Counted from the stretch's first letter, positions 33,165-47,765 are shown. The stretch: 64,000 nucleotides of DNA from Cladorhizidae sp. MBARI D1340-BT2 (GCA_028752905.1 JAQNBH010000009.1:45865165-45929164); one strand, 5' to 3'. The notes: generated from the sequence alone by a model not told the origin. Numbers and translations: made by a program.

Positions 33165-36100
33165 TTAGTAAGATGTCTTCCCTATGCATGCTAGAGGAGA
33201 GGCATGGTGTGGACTTGGGTTGCCAACATTAGTAAGATGTCTTCCCTGAGCATGCTAGAGGAGAGACATGGTGTGGACTTGGGTTGCCAACATTAGTAAG
33301 ATGTCTTCACTGGGCATGCTAGAGGAGAGACATGGTATGGACTTGGGTTGCCAACATTAGTAAGATGTCTTCCCTGTGCATGCTAGAGGAGAGGCATGGT
33401 GTGGACTTGGGTTGCCAACATTAGTAAGATGTCTTCCCTGTGCATGCTAGAGGAGAGACATGGTGTGGACTTGGGTTGCCAACATTAGTAAGATGTCTTC
33501 CCTATGCATGCTAGAGGAGAGGCATGGTGTGGACTTGGGTTGCCAACATTAGTAAGATGTCTTCCCTGAGCATGCTAGAGGAGAGGCATGGTGTGGACTT
33601 GGGTTGCCAACATTAGTAAGATGTCTTCCCTGAGCATGCTAGAGGAGAGACATGGTGTGGACTTGGGTTGCCAACATTAGTAAGATGTCTTCACTGGGCA
33701 TGCCAGAGGAGAGACATGGTATGGACTTGGGTTGCCAACATTAGTAAGATGTCTTCCCTGTGCATGCTAGAGGAGAGACATGGTGTGGACTTGGGTTGCC
33801 AACATTAGTAAGATGTCTTCACTGTGCATGCTAGAGGAGAGGCATGGTGTGGACTTAGGTTGCCAACATTAGTAGTAAGATGTCTTCCCTGTGCATGCTA
33901 GAGGAGAGGCATGGTGTGGACTTGGGTTGCCAACATTAGTAAGATGTCTTCCCTGAGCATGCTAGAGGAGAGGCATGGTGTGGACTTGGGTTGCCAACAT
34001 TAGTAAGATGTCTTCCCTGAGCATGCTAGAGGAGAGACATGGTGTGGACTTGGGTTGCCAACATTAGTAAGATGTCTTCACTGGGCATGCCAGAGGAGAG
34101 ACATGGTATGGACTTGGGTTGCCAACATTAGTAAGATGTCTTCCCTGTGCATGCTAGAGGAGAGACATGGTGTGGACTTGGGTTGCCAACATTAGTAAGA
34201 TGTCTTCACTGTGCATGCTAGAGGAGAGGCATGGTGTGGACTTAGGTTGCCAACATTAGTAGTAAGATGTCTTCCCTGTGCATGCTAGAGGAGAGGCATG
34301 GTGTGGACTTGGGTTGCCAACATTAGTAAGATGTCTTCTCTGTGCATGCTAGAGGATAGGCATGGTGTGGACTTGGGTTGCCAACATTAGTAAGATGTCA
34401 TCCCTGTGCATGCTAGAGGAGAGGCATGGTGTGGACTTGGGTTGCCAACATTAAGATGTCTTCACTGTGCATGCTAGAGGAGAGACATGGTGTGGACTTG
34501 GGTTGCCAACATTAGTAAGATGTCTTCCCTATGCATGCTAGAGGAGAGGCATGGTGTGGACTTGGGTTGCCAACATTAGTAAGATAGAGGAGAGACATGG
34601 TGTGGACTTGGGTTGCCAACATTAGTAAGATGTCTTCCCTGTGCATGCTAGAGGAGAGACATGGTGTGGATTTGGGTTGCCAACATTAGTAAGATGTCAT
34701 CCCTGTACATGCTAGAGGAGAGACATGGTGTGGATTTGGGTTGCCAACATTAGTAAGATGTCATCCCTGTGCATGCTAGAGGAGAGGCATGGTGTGGACT
34801 TGGGTTGCCAACATTAAGATGTCTTCCCTGTGCATGCTAGAGGAGAGACATGGTGTGGACTTGGGTTGCCAACATTAGTAAGATGTCTTCCCTGTGCATG
34901 CTAGAGGAGAGGCATGGTGTGGACTTGGGTTGCCTACATTAGTAAGATGTCTTCCCTATGCATGCTAGAGGAGAGGCATGGTGTGGACTTGGGTTGCCAA
35001 CATTAGTAAGATGTCTTCCCTGAGCATGCTAGAGGAGAGACATGGTGTGGACTTGGGTTGCCAACATTAGTAAGATGTCTTCACTGGGCATGCCAGAGGA
35101 GAGACATGGTATGGACTTGGGTTGCCAACATTAGTAAGATGTCTTCCCTGTGCATGCTAGAGGAGAGGCATGGTGTGGACTTGGGTTGCCAACATTAGTA
35201 AGATGTCTTCCCTGTGCATGCTAGAGGAGAGACATGGTGTGGACTTGGGTTGCCAACATTAGTAAGATGTCTTCCCTATGCATGCTAGAGGAGAGGCATG
35301 GTGTGGACTTGGGTTGCCAACATTAGTAAGATGTCTTCCCTGAGCATGCTAGAGGAGAGGCATGGTGTGGACTTGGGTTGCCAACATTAGTAAGATGTCT
35401 TCCCTGAGCATGCTAGAGGAGAGACATGGTGTGGACTTGGGTTGCCAACATTAGTAAGATGTCTTCACTGGGCATGCCAGAGGAGAGACATGGTATGGAC
35501 TTGGGTTGCCAACATTAGTAAGATGTCTTCCCTGTGCATGCTAGAGGAGAGACATGGTGTGGACTTGGGTTGCCAACATTAGTAAGATGTCTTCACTGTG
35601 CATGCTAGAGGAGAGGCATGGTGTGGACTTAGGTTGCCAACATTAGTAGTAAGATGTCTTCCCTGTGCATGCTAGAGGAGAGGCATGGTGTGGACTTGGG
35701 TTGCCAACATTAGTAAGATGTCTTCTCTGTGCATGCTAGAGGATAGGCATGGTGTGGACTTGGGTTGCCAACATTAGTAAGATGTCATCCCTGTGCATGC
35801 TAGAGGAGAGGCATGGTGTGGACTTGGGTTGCCAACATTAAGATGTCTTCACTGTGCATGCTAGAGGAGAGACATGGTGTGGACTTGGGTTGCCAACATT
35901 AGTAAGATGTCTTCCCTATGCATGCTAGAGGAGAGGCATGGTGTGGACTTGGGTTGCCAACATTAGTAAGATAGAGGAGAGACATGGTGTGGACTTGGGT
36001 TGCCAACATTAGTAAGATGTCTTCCCTGTGCATGCTAGAGGAGAGACATGGTGTGGATTTGGGTTGCCAACATTAGTAAGATGTCATCCCTGTGCATGCT

Positions 36101-39100
36101 AGAGGAGAGACATGGTGTGGATTTGGGTTGCCAACATTAGTAAGATGTCATCCCTGTGCATGCTAGAGGAGAGGCATGGTGTGGACTTGGGTTGCCAACA
36201 TTAAGATGTCTTCCCTGTGCATGCTAGAGGAGAGACATGGTGTGGACTTGGGTTGCCAACATTAGTAAGATGTCTTCCCTGTGCATGCTAGAGGAGAGGC
36301 ATGGTGTGGACTTGGGTTGCCTACATTAGTAAGATGTCTTCGCTGTGCATGCTAGAGGAGAGGCATGGTGTGGACTTGGGTTGCCAACATTAGTAAGATG
36401 TCTTCCCTGTGCATGCTAGAGGAGAGGCATGGTGTGGACTTGGGTTGCCAACATTAGTAAGATGTCTTCCCTGTGCAAGCTAGGAGAGACATGGTGTGGA
36501 CTTGGGTTGCCAACATTAGTAAGATGTCTTCCCTGTGCATGCTAGAGGAGAGGCATGGTGTGGACTTGGGTTGCCAACATTAGTAAGATGTCTTCCCTAT
36601 GCATGCTAGAGGAGAGGCATGGTGTGGACTTGGGTTGCCAACATTAGTAAGATGTCTTCCCTATGCATGCTAGAGGAGAGGCATGGTGTGGACTTGGGTT
36701 GCCAACATTAGTAAGATGTCTTCCCTGTGCAAGCTAGAGGAGAGGCATGGTATGGACTTGGGTTGCCAACATTAGTAAGATGTCTTCCCTGTGCATGCTA
36801 GAGGAGAGGCATGGTGTGGACTTGGGTTGCCAACATTAGTAAGATGTCTTCACTGTGCATGCTAGAGGAGAGGCATGGTGTGGACTTGGGTTGCCAACAT
36901 TAGTAAGATGTCTTCGCTCTGTATGCCAGAGGAGAGACATGGTGTGGACTTGGATTGCCAACATTAATAAGATGTCTTCCCTGTGCATGCTAGAGGAGAG
37001 GCATGGTATGGACTTGGGTTGCCAACATTAGTAAGATGTCTTCCCTATGCATGCTAGAGGAGAGGCATGGTGTGGACTTGGGTTGCCAACATTAGTAAGA
37101 TGTCTTAACTGTGCATGCTAGAGGAGAGGCATGGTGTGGACTTGGGTTGCCAACATTAGTAAGATGTCTTCCCTGTGCATGCTAGAGGAGAGGCATGGTG
37201 TGGACTTGGGTTGCCAACATTAGTAAGATGTCTACCCTGTGCATGCTAGAAGAGAGACATGGTGTGGACTTGGGTTGCCAACATTAGTAAGATGTCTTCC
37301 CTATGCATGCTAGAGGAGAGGCATTGTGTGGACTTGGGTTGCCAACATTAAGATGTCTTCCCTGTGCATGCTAGAGGAGAGACATGGTGTGGACTTGGGT
37401 TGCCAACATTAGTAAGATGTCTTCCCTGTGCATGCTAGAGGAGAGGCATGGTGTGGACTTGGGTTGTCAACATTAGTAAGATGTCTTCACTGTGCATGCT
37501 AGAGGAGAGGCATGGTGTGGACTTGGGTTGCCAACATTAGTAGTAAGATGTCTTCCCTGTGCATGCTAGAGGAGTGGCATGGTGTGGACTTGGGTTGCCA
37601 ACATTAGTAAGATGTCTTCTCTGTGCATGCTAGAGGATAGGCATGGTGTGGACTTGGGTTGCCAACATTAGTAAGATGTCATCCCTGTGCATGCTAGAGG
37701 AGAGGCATGGTGTGGACTTGGGTTGCCAACATTAAGATGTCTTCACTGTGCATGCTAGAGGAGAGACATGGTGTGGACTTGGGTTGCCAACATTAGTAAG
37801 ATGTCTTCCCTATGCATGCTAGAGGAGAGGCATGGTGTGGACTTGGGTTGCCAACATTAGTAAGATGTCTTCCCTCTGTATGCTAGAGGAGAGGCATGGT
37901 GTGGACTTGGGTTGCCAACATTAGTAAGATGTCTTCCCTGCGCATACTAGAGGAGAGGCATGGTGTGGACTTGGGTTGCCAACATTAGTAAGATGTCTTC
38001 CCTATGCATGCTAGAGGAGAGACATGGTGTGGACTTGGGTTGCCAACATTAGTAAGATGTCTTCCCTGTGCATGCTAGAGGAGAGACATGGTGTGGATTT
38101 GGGTTGCCAACATTAGTAAGATGTCATCCCTGTGCATGCTAGAGGAGAGACATGGTGTGGATTTGGGTTGCCAACATTAGTAAGATGTCATCCCTGTGCA
38201 TGCTAGAGGAGAGGCATGGTGTGGACTTGGGTTGCCAACATTAAGATGTCTTCCCTGTGCATGCTAGAGGAGAGACATGGTGTGGACTTGGGTTGCCAAC
38301 ATTAGTAAGATGTCTTCCCTGTGCATGCTAGAGGAGAGGCATGGTGTGGACTTGGGTTGCCTACATTAGTAAGATGTCTTCGCTGTGCATGCTAGAGGAG
38401 AGGCATGGTGTGGACTTGGGTTGCCAACATTAGTAAGATGTCTTCCCTGTGCATGCTAGAGGAGAGGCATGGTGTGGACTTGGGTTGCCAACATTAGTAA
38501 GATGTCATCCCTGTGCATGCTAGAGGAGAGACATGGCGTGGACTTGGGTTGCCAACATTAGTAAGATGTCTTCCCTGTGCATGCTAGAGGAGAGGCATGG
38601 TGTGGACTTGGGTTGCCAACATTAGTAAGATGTCTTCCCTGAGCATGCTAGAGGAGAGACATGGTATGGACTTGGGTTGCCAACATTAGTAAGATGTCTT
38701 CCCTGTGCATGCTAGAGGAGAGGCATGGTGTGGACTTGGGTTGCCAACATTAGTAAGATGTCTTCACTGTGCATGCTAGAGGAGAGGCATGGTGTGGACT
38801 TGGGTTGCCAACATTAGTAAGATGTCTTCACTGTGCATGCTAGAGGAGAGACATGGTGTGGACTTGGGTTGCCAACATTAGTAAGATGTCTTCAATGTGC
38901 ATGCTAGAGGAGAGGCACGGTGTGGACTTGGTTTGCCAACATTAGTAAGATGTCTTCTCTGTGCATGCCAGAGGAGAGGCATGGTGTGGACTTGGGTTGC
39001 CAACATTAGTAAGATGTCTTCCCTGAGCATGCTAGAGGAGAGGCATGGTGTGGACTTGGGTTGCCAACATTAGTAAGATGTCTTCTCTGTGCATGCCAGA

Positions 39101-42100
39101 GGAGAGACATGGTGTAGACTTGGGTTGCCAAAATTAGTAAGATGTCTTCCCTGTGCATGCTAGAGGAGAGGCATGGTGTGGACTTGGGTTGCCAACATTA
39201 GTAAGATGTCTTCCCTGTGCATGCTAGAGGAGAGGCATGGTGTGGACTTGGGTTGCCAACATTAGTAAGATGTCTTCCCTGTGCAAGCTAGAGGAGAGAC
39301 ATGGTGTGGACTTGGGTTGCCAACATTAGTAAGATGTCTTCCCTGTGCATGCTAGAGGAGAGGCATGGTGTGGACTTGGGTTGCCAACATTAGTAAGATG
39401 TCTTCTCTGTGCATGCTAGAGGAGAGGCAGGGTGTGGACTTGGGTTGCCAACATTAGTAAGATGTCTTCTCTGTGCAAGCTAGAGGAGAGACATGGTGTG
39501 GACTTGAGCTGCCAACATTAGTAAGATGTCTTCCCTGTGCATGCTAGAGGAGAGGCATGGTGTGGACTTGGGTTGCCAACATTAGTAAGATGTCTTCCCT
39601 ATGCATGCTAGAGGAGAGGCATGGTGTGGACTTGGGTTGCCAACATTAGTAAGATGTCTTCCCTATGCATGCTAGAGGAGAGGCATGGTGTGGACTTGGG
39701 TTGCCAACATTAGTAAGATGTCTTCCCTGTGCAAGCTAGAGGAGAGGCATGGTATGGACTTGGGTTGCCAACATTAGTAAGATGTCTTCCCTGTGCATGC
39801 TAGAGGAGAGGCATGGTGTGGACTTGGGTTGCCAACATTAGTAAGATGTCTTCACTGTGCATGCTAGAGGAGAGGCATGGTGTGGACTTGGGTTGCCAAC
39901 ATTAGTAAGATGTCTTCGCTCTGTATGCCAGAGGAGAGACATGGTGTGGACTTGGGTTGCCAACATTAGTAAGATGTCTTCCCTGTGCATGCTAGAGGAG
40001 AGGCATGGTGTGGACTTGGGTTGCCAACATTAGTAAGATGTCTTCCCTATGCATGCTAGAGGAGAGGCATGGTGTGGACTTGGGTTGCCAACATTAAGAT
40101 GTCTTCCCTGTGCATGCTAGAGGAGAGACATGGTGTGGACTTGGGTTGCCAACATTAGTAAGATGTCTTCCCTGTGCATGCTAGAGGAGAGGCATGGTGT
40201 AGACTTGGGTTGCCAACATTAAGATGTCTTCCCTGTGCATGCTAGAGGAGAGGCATGGTGTGGACTTGGGTTGCCAACATTAGTAAGATGTCTTCCCTGT
40301 GCATGCTAGAGGAGAGGCAGGGTGTGGACTTGGGTTGCCAACATTAGTAAGATGTCTTCCCTCTGTATGCTAGAGGAGAGACATGGTGCGGACTTGGGTT
40401 GCCAACATTAGTAAGATGTCTTCCCTGTGCATGCTAGAGGAGAGGCATGGTGTGGACTTGGGTTGTCAACATTAGTAAGATGTCTTCCCTATGCATGCTA
40501 GAGGAGAGGCATGGTGTGGACTTGGGTTGCCAACATTAGTAAGATGTCTTCCCTGAGCATGCTAGAGGAGAGGCATGGTGTGGACTTGGGTTGCCAACAT
40601 TAGTAAGATGTCTTCCCTGAGCATGCTAGAGGAGAGACATGGTGTGGACTTGGGTTGCCAACATTAGTAAGATGTCTTCACTGGGCATGCCAGAGGAGAG
40701 ACATGGTATGGACTTGGGTTGCCAACATTAGTAAGATGTCTTCCCTGTGCATGCTAGAGGAGAGACATGGTGTGGACTTGGGTTGCCAACATTAGTAAGA
40801 TGTCTTCACTGTGCATGCTAGAGGAGAGGCATGGTGTGGACTTAGGTTGCCAACATTAGTAGTAAGATGCCTTCCCTGTGCATGCTAGAGGAGAGGCATG
40901 GTGTGGACTTGGGTTGCCAACATTAGTAAGATGTCTTCTCTGTGCATGCTAGAGGATAGGCATGGTGTGGACTTGGGTTGCCAACATTAGTAAGATGTCA
41001 TCCCTGTGCATGCTAGAGGAGAGGCATGGTGTGGACTTGGGTTGCCAACATTAAGATGTCTTCACTGTGCATGCTAGAGGAGAGACATGGTGTGGACTTG
41101 GGTTGCCAACATTAGTAAGATGTCTTCCCTATGCATGCTAGAGGAGAGGCATGGTGTGGACTTGGGTTGCCAACATTAGTAAGATAGAGGAGAGACATGG
41201 TGTGGACTTGGGTTGCCAACATTAGTAAGATGTCTTCCCTGTGCATGCTAGAGGAGAGACATGGTGTGGATTTGGGTTGCCAACATTAGTAAGATGTCAT
41301 CCCTGTGCATGCTAGAGGAGAGACATGGTGTGGATTTGGGTTGCCAACATTAGTAAGATGTCATCCCTGTGCATGCTAGAGGAGAGGCATGGTGTGGACT
41401 TGGGTTGCCAACATTAAGATGTCTTCCCTGTGCATGCTAGAGGAGAGACATGGTGTGGACTTGGGTTGCCAACATTAGTAAGATGTCTTCCCTGTGCATG
41501 CTAGAGGAGAGGCATGGTGTGGACTTGGGTTGCCTACATTAGTAAGATGTCTTCACTGTGCATGCTAGAGGAGAGGCATGGTGTGGACTTGGGTTGCCAA
41601 CATTAGTAAGATGTCTTCCATGTGCATGCTAGAGGAGAGGCAGGGTATGGACTTGGGTTGCCAACATTAGTAAGATGTCTTCCGTGTGCAAGCTAGGAGA
41701 GACATGGTGTGGACTTGGGTTACCAACATTAGTAAGATGTCTTCCCTGTGCATGCTAGAGGAGAGGCATGGTGTGGACTTGGGTTGCCAACATTAGTAAG
41801 ATGTCTTCCCTATGCATGCTAGAGGAGAGGCATGGTGTGGACTTGGGTTGCCAACATTAGTAAGATGTCTTCCCTTTGCATGCTAGAGGAGAGGCATGGT
41901 GTGGACTTGGGTTGCCAACATTAGTAAGATGTCTTCCCTGTGCAAGCTAGAGGAGAGGCATGGTATGGACTTGGGTTGCCAACATTAGTAAGATGTCTTC
42001 CCTGTGCATGCTAGAGGAGAGGCATGGTGTGGACTTGGGTTGCCAACATTAGTAAGATGTCTTCACTGTGCATGCTAGAGGAGAGGCATGGTGTGGACTT

Positions 42101-45100
42101 GGGTTGCCAACATTAGTAAGATGTCTTCACTGTGCATGCTAGAGGAGAGGCATGGTGTGGACTTGGGTTGCCAACATTAGTAAGATGTCTTCCCTGTGCA
42201 TGCTAGAGGAGAGGCATGGTGTGGACTTGGGTTGCCAACATTAGTAAGATGTCTTCCCTATGCATGCTAGAGGAGAGGCATGGTGTGGACTTGGGTTGCC
42301 AACATTAGTAAGATGTCTTAACTGTGCATGCTAGAGGAGAGGCATGGTGTGGACTTGGGTTGCCAACATTAGTAAGATGTCTTCCCTGTGCATGCTAGAG
42401 GAGAGGCATGGTGTAGACTTGGGTTGCCAACATTAAGATGTCTTCCCTGTGCATGCTAGAGGAGAGGCAGGGTGTGGACTTGGGTTGCCAACATTAGTAA
42501 GATGTCTTCCCTCTGTATGCTAGAGGAGAGACATGGTGCGGACTTGGGTTGCCAACATTAGTAAGATGTCTTCCCTGTGCATGCTAGAGGAGAGGCATGG
42601 TGTGGACTTGGGTTGTCAACATTAGTAAGATGTCTTCACTGTGCATGCTAGAGGAGAGGCATGGTGTGGACTTGGGTTGCCAACATTAGTAGTAAGATGT
42701 CTTCCCTGTGCATGCTAGAGGAGAGGCATGGTGTGGACTTGGGTTGCCAACATTAGTAAGATGTCTTCTCTGTGCATGCTAGAGGATAGGCATGGTGTGG
42801 ACTTGGGTTGCCAACATTAGTAAGATGTCATCCCTGTGCATGCTAGAGGAGAGGCATGGTGTGGACTTGGGTTGCCAACATTAAGATGTCTTCACTGTGC
42901 ATGCTAGAGGAGAGACATGGTGTGGACTTGGGTTGCCAACATTAGTAAGATGTCTTCCCTATGCATGCTAGAGGAGAGGCATGGTGTGGACTTGGGTTGC
43001 CAACATTAGTAAGATGTCTTCCCTCTGTATGCTAGAGGAGAGGCATGGTGTGGACTTGGGTTGCCAACATTAGTAAGATGTCTTCCCTGCGCATACTAGA
43101 GGAGAGGAATGGTGTGGACTTGGGTTGCCAACATTAGTAAGATGTCTTCCCTATGCATGCTAGAGGAGAGACATGGTGTGGACTTGGGTTGCCAACATTA
43201 GTAAGATGTCTTCCCTGTGCATGCTAGAGGAGAGACATGGTGTGGATTTGGGTTGCCAACATTAGTAAGATGTCATCCCTGTGCATGCTAGAGGAGAGAC
43301 ATGGTGTGGATTTGGGTTGCCAACATTAGTAAGATGTCATCCCTGTGCATGCTAGAGGAGAGGCATGGTGTGGACTTGGGTTGCCAACATTAAGATGTCT
43401 TCCCTGTGCATGCTAGAGGAGAGACATGGTGTGGACTTGGGTTGCCAACATTAGTAAGATGTCTTCCCTGTGCATGCTAGAGGAGAGGCATGGTGTGGAC
43501 TTGGGTTGCCTACATTAGTAAGATGTCTTCGCTGTGCATGCTAGAGGAGAGGCATGGTGTGGACTTGGGTTGCCAACATTAGTAAGATGTCTTCCCTGTG
43601 CATGCTAGAGGAGAGGCATGGTGTGGACTTGGGTTGCCAACATTAGTAAGATGTCATCCCTGTGCATGCTAGAGGAGAGACATGGCGTGGACTTGGGTTG
43701 CCAACATTAGTAAGATGTCTTCCCTGTGCATGCTAGAGGAGAGGCATGGTGTGGACTTGGGTTGCCAACATTAGTAAGATGTCTTCCCTGAGCATGCTAG
43801 AGGAGAGACATGGTGTGGACTTAGGTTGCCAACATTAGTAAGATGTCTTCCCTGTGCATGCTAGAGGAGAGACATGGTGTGGACTTGGGTTGCCAACATT
43901 AGTAAGATGTCTTCCCTGTGCAAGCTAGAGGAGAGGCATGGTATGGACTTGGGTTGCCAACATTAGTAAGATGTCTTCCCTGTGCATGCTAGAGGAGAGG
44001 CATGGTGTGGACTTGGGTTGCCAACATTAGTAAGATGTCTTCCCTGTGCATGCTAGAGGAGAGGCATGGTGTGGACTTGGGTTGCCAACATTAGTAAGAT
44101 GTCTTCTCTGTGCATGCTAGAGGAGAGGCAGGGTGTGGACTTGGGTTGCCAACATTAGTAAGATGTCTTCTCTGTGCAAGCTAGAGGAGAGACATGGTGT
44201 GGACTTGGGTTGCCAACATTAGTAAGATGTCTTCCCTGTGCATGCTAGAGGAGAGGCATGGTGTGGACTTGGGTTGCCAACATTAGTAAGATGTCTTCCC
44301 TATGCATGCTAGAGGAGAGGCATGGTGTGGACTTGGGTTGCCAACATTAGTAAGATGTCTTCCCTATGCATGCTAGAGGAGAGGCATGGTGTGGACTTGG
44401 GTTGCCAACATTAGTAAGATGTCTTCCCTGTGCAAGCTAGAGGAGAGGCATGGTATGGACTTGGGTTGCCAACATTAGTAAGATGTCTTCCCTGTGCATG
44501 CTAGAGGAGAGGCATGGTGTGGACTTGGGTTGCCAACATTAGTAAGATGTCTTCACTGTGCATGCTAGAGGAGAGGCATGGTGTGGACTTGGGTTGCCAA
44601 CATTAGTAAGATGTCTTCGCTCTGTATGCCAGAGGAGAGACATGGTGTGGACTTGGGTTGCCAACATTAGTAAGATGTCTTCCCTGTGCATGCTAGAGGA
44701 GAGGCATGGTGTGGACTTGGGTTGCCAACATTAGTAAGATGTCTTCCCTATGCATGCTAGAGGAGAGGCATGGTGTGGACTTGGGTTGCCAACATTAAGA
44801 TGTCTTCCCTGTGCATGCTAGAGGAGAGACATGGTGTGGACTTGGGTTGCCAACATTAGTAAGATTAACTGTGCATGCTAGAGGAGAGGCATGGTGTGGA
44901 CTTGGGTTGCCAACATTAGTAAGATGTCTTCCCTGTGCATGCTAGAGGAGAGGCATGGTGTGGACTTGGGTTGCCAACATTAGTAAGATGTCATCCCTGT
45001 GCATGCTAGAGGAGAGACATGGCGTGGACTTGGGTTGCCAACATTAGTAAGATGTCTTCCTTGTGCATGCTGGAGGAGAGGCATGGTGTGGACTTGGGTT

Positions 45101-47146
45101 GCCAACATTAGTAAGATGTCTTCCCTGAGTATGCTAGAGGAGAGACATGGTGTGGACTTAGGTTGCCAACATTAGTAAGATGTCTTCCCTGTGCATGCTA
45201 GAGGAGAGACATGGTGTGGACTTGGGTTGCCAACATTAGTAAGATGTCTTCACTGTGCATGCTAGAGGAGAGACATGGTGTAGACTTGGGTTGCCAACAT
45301 TAGTAAGATGTCTTCCCTGAGCATGCTAGAGGAGAGGCAGGGTGTGGACTGGGGTAGCCAACATTAGTATAAGATGTCTTCCCTAGAGGAGAGGCATGGT
45401 GTGGACTTGGGTTGCCAACATTAGTAAGATGTCTTCCCTATGCATGCTAGAGGAGAGGCATGGTGTGGACTTGGGTTGCCAACATTAGTAAGATGTCTTC
45501 CCTGTGCATGCTAGAGGAGAGGCATGGTGTAGACTTGGGTTGCCAACATTAAGATGTCTTCCCTGTGCATGCTAGAGGAGAGGCAGGGTGTGGACTTGGG
45601 TTGCCAACATTAGTAAGATGTCTTCCCTCTGTATGCTAGAGGAGAGACATGGTGCGGACTTAGGTTGCCAACATTAGTAAGATGTCTTCCCTGTGCATGC
45701 TAGAGGAGAGGCATGGTGTGGACTTGGGTTGTCAACATTAGTAAGATGTCTTCCCTATGCATGCTAGAGGAGAGGCATGGTGTGGACTTGGGTTGCCAAC
45801 ATTAGTAAGATGTCTTCCCTGTGCATGCTAGAGGAGAGGCATGGTGTGGACTTGGGTTGCCAACATTAGTAAGATGTCATCCCTGTGCATGCTAGAGGAG
45901 AGACATGGCGTGGACTTAGGTTGCCAACATTAGTAAGATGTCTTCCCTGTGCATGCTAGAGGAGAGACATGGTGTGGACTTGGGTTGCCAACATTAGTAA
46001 GATGTCTTCACTGTGCATGCTAGAGGAGAGACATGGTGTAGACTTGGGTTGCCAACATTAGTAAGATGTCTTCCCTGAGCATGCTAGAGGAGAGGCATGG
46101 TGTGGACTTGGGTAGCCAACATTAGTAAGATGTCTTCCCTATGCATGCTAGAGGAGAGGCACGGTGTGGACTTGGGTTGCCAACATTAGTAAGATGTCTT
46201 CCCTATGCATGCTAGAGGAGAGGCAGGGTGTGGACTTAGGTTGCCAACATTAGTAAGATGTCTTCCCTGTGCATGCTAGAGGAGAGACATGGTGTGGACT
46301 TGGGTTGCCAACATTAGTAAGATGTCTTCCCTATGCATGCTAGAGGAGAGGCACGGTGTGGACTTGGGTTGCCAACATTAGTAAGATGTCTTCCCTATGC
46401 ATGCTAGAGGAGAGGCATGGTGTGGACTTGGGTTGCCAACATTAGTAAGATGTCTTCCCTGTGCAAGCTAGAGGAGAGACATGGTGTGGACTTGGGTTGC
46501 CAACATTAGTAAGATGTCTTCCCTGTGCATGCTAGAGGAGAGGCATGGTGTGGACTTGGGTTGCCAACATTAGTAAGATGTCTTCTCTGTGCATGCTAGA
46601 GGAGAGGCAGGGTGTGGACTTGGGTTGCCAACATTAGTAAGATGTCTTCTCTGTGCATGCTAGAGGAGAGGCATGGTGTGGACTTGGGTTGCCAACATTA
46701 GTAAGATGTCTTCCCTGTGCATGCTAGAGGAGAGGCATGGTGTGGACTTGGGTTGCCAACATTAGTAAGATGTCTTCACTGTGCATGCTAGAGGAGAGAC
46801 ATGGTGTGGACTTGGGTTGCCAACATTAGTAAGATGTCTTCACTGTGCATGCTAGAGGAGAGGCACGGTGTGGACTTGGTTTGCCAACATTAGTAAGATG
46901 TCTTCTCTGTGCATGCCAGAGGAGAGGCATGGTGTGGACTTGGGTTGCCAACATTAGTAAGATGTCTTCCCTGAGCATGCTAGAGGAGAGGCATGGTGTG
47001 GACTTGGGTTGCCAACATTAGTAAGATGTCTTCCCTGTGCATGCTAGAGGAGAGACATGGTGTGGACTTGGGTTGCCAACATTAGTAAGATGTCTTCTCT
47101 GTGCATGCCAGAGGAGAGACATGGTGTGGATTTGGGTTGCCAACAT
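33165..47146. repeat. 14-kb minisatellite, 64-bp unit, about 218 copies
   Basis: The unit contains TTAGTAAGATGTCTTCCCTG, TGCATGCTAGAGGAGAGGCA and TGGTGTGGACTTGGGTTGCC. Marker variants include CATTAAGATG (3 bp shorter), TAGTAGTAAG (3 bp longer), a truncated AAGATAGAGG unit, CAAGCTAGGAGAG and GCGCATACTAG. Since 64 is not a multiple of three, no long frame stays open. Marker variants recur at fixed kilobase distances, showing block duplications inside the array. The array is continuous with no foreign insertion. Confidence 0.98.
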
Positions 47147-47765
47147 AAATTCATGTTATATTTGTCCTGTCAGTGCAACGAAATGTGTCGGGTCAAATTA
47201 TGGCATTTTGTCTGAGCAACTTTCAATCCTTATCATAAGCTCTGTGCTTAGCATGTATAGAACAGCGACAGGTGTCCAAGCTTATGGAAATCTACACTTA
47301 AGTGATCAATAAATAATTTAACAACAACAACAACAACAAAATTGCAAGCAGCTAATTCTGGTTCACATTAGGAACTTACCTACAGAGTGTGAACATCTGA
47401 TCCATAACAGAACTTGGCCGAGGGGTTTCGATAAGTATTCTCATGCTGTACACTCTACACACACACACACACAACACCACATGCCACACCTGTATAGATC
47501 CAATAGATTATTATACTATCATGCATGTATAGATTTAGCAGGTTACACTATCATGTGTGAGCAGACTACTAGCAGATAAATATTCAATTAGGAAATCGGC
47601 TAACAAGCTAATAAGAACATATGCACTGAATATAAAAATATGTTCAACAACCTATTTATAGGTATGCTAGAGCATGTTACTCCTGGAAACCAAGCAATAT
47701 CAAACACTGTGCAGAAGTGGCTGTGATTGATGAGAGGAGTTTTAGCTCCTGCTTTACCAGCAAGT
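47147..47765. other. single-copy DNA ending in an (AAC)n tract
   Basis: AATAAATAATTT followed by about seven AAC repeats at 47318-47339 resembles the 3' tail of a SINE or other non-LTR element. The sequence just left of it has no recognised family. A short (AC)n run lies at about 47457-47474. No gene was found. Confidence 0.5.

Noticed and set aside
33165..47146. CRISPR array or array of RNA genes
   Set aside because: The repeats are directly contiguous 64-bp units with no unique spacers. The genome is eukaryotic, and no promoter or tRNA-like folding was seen.
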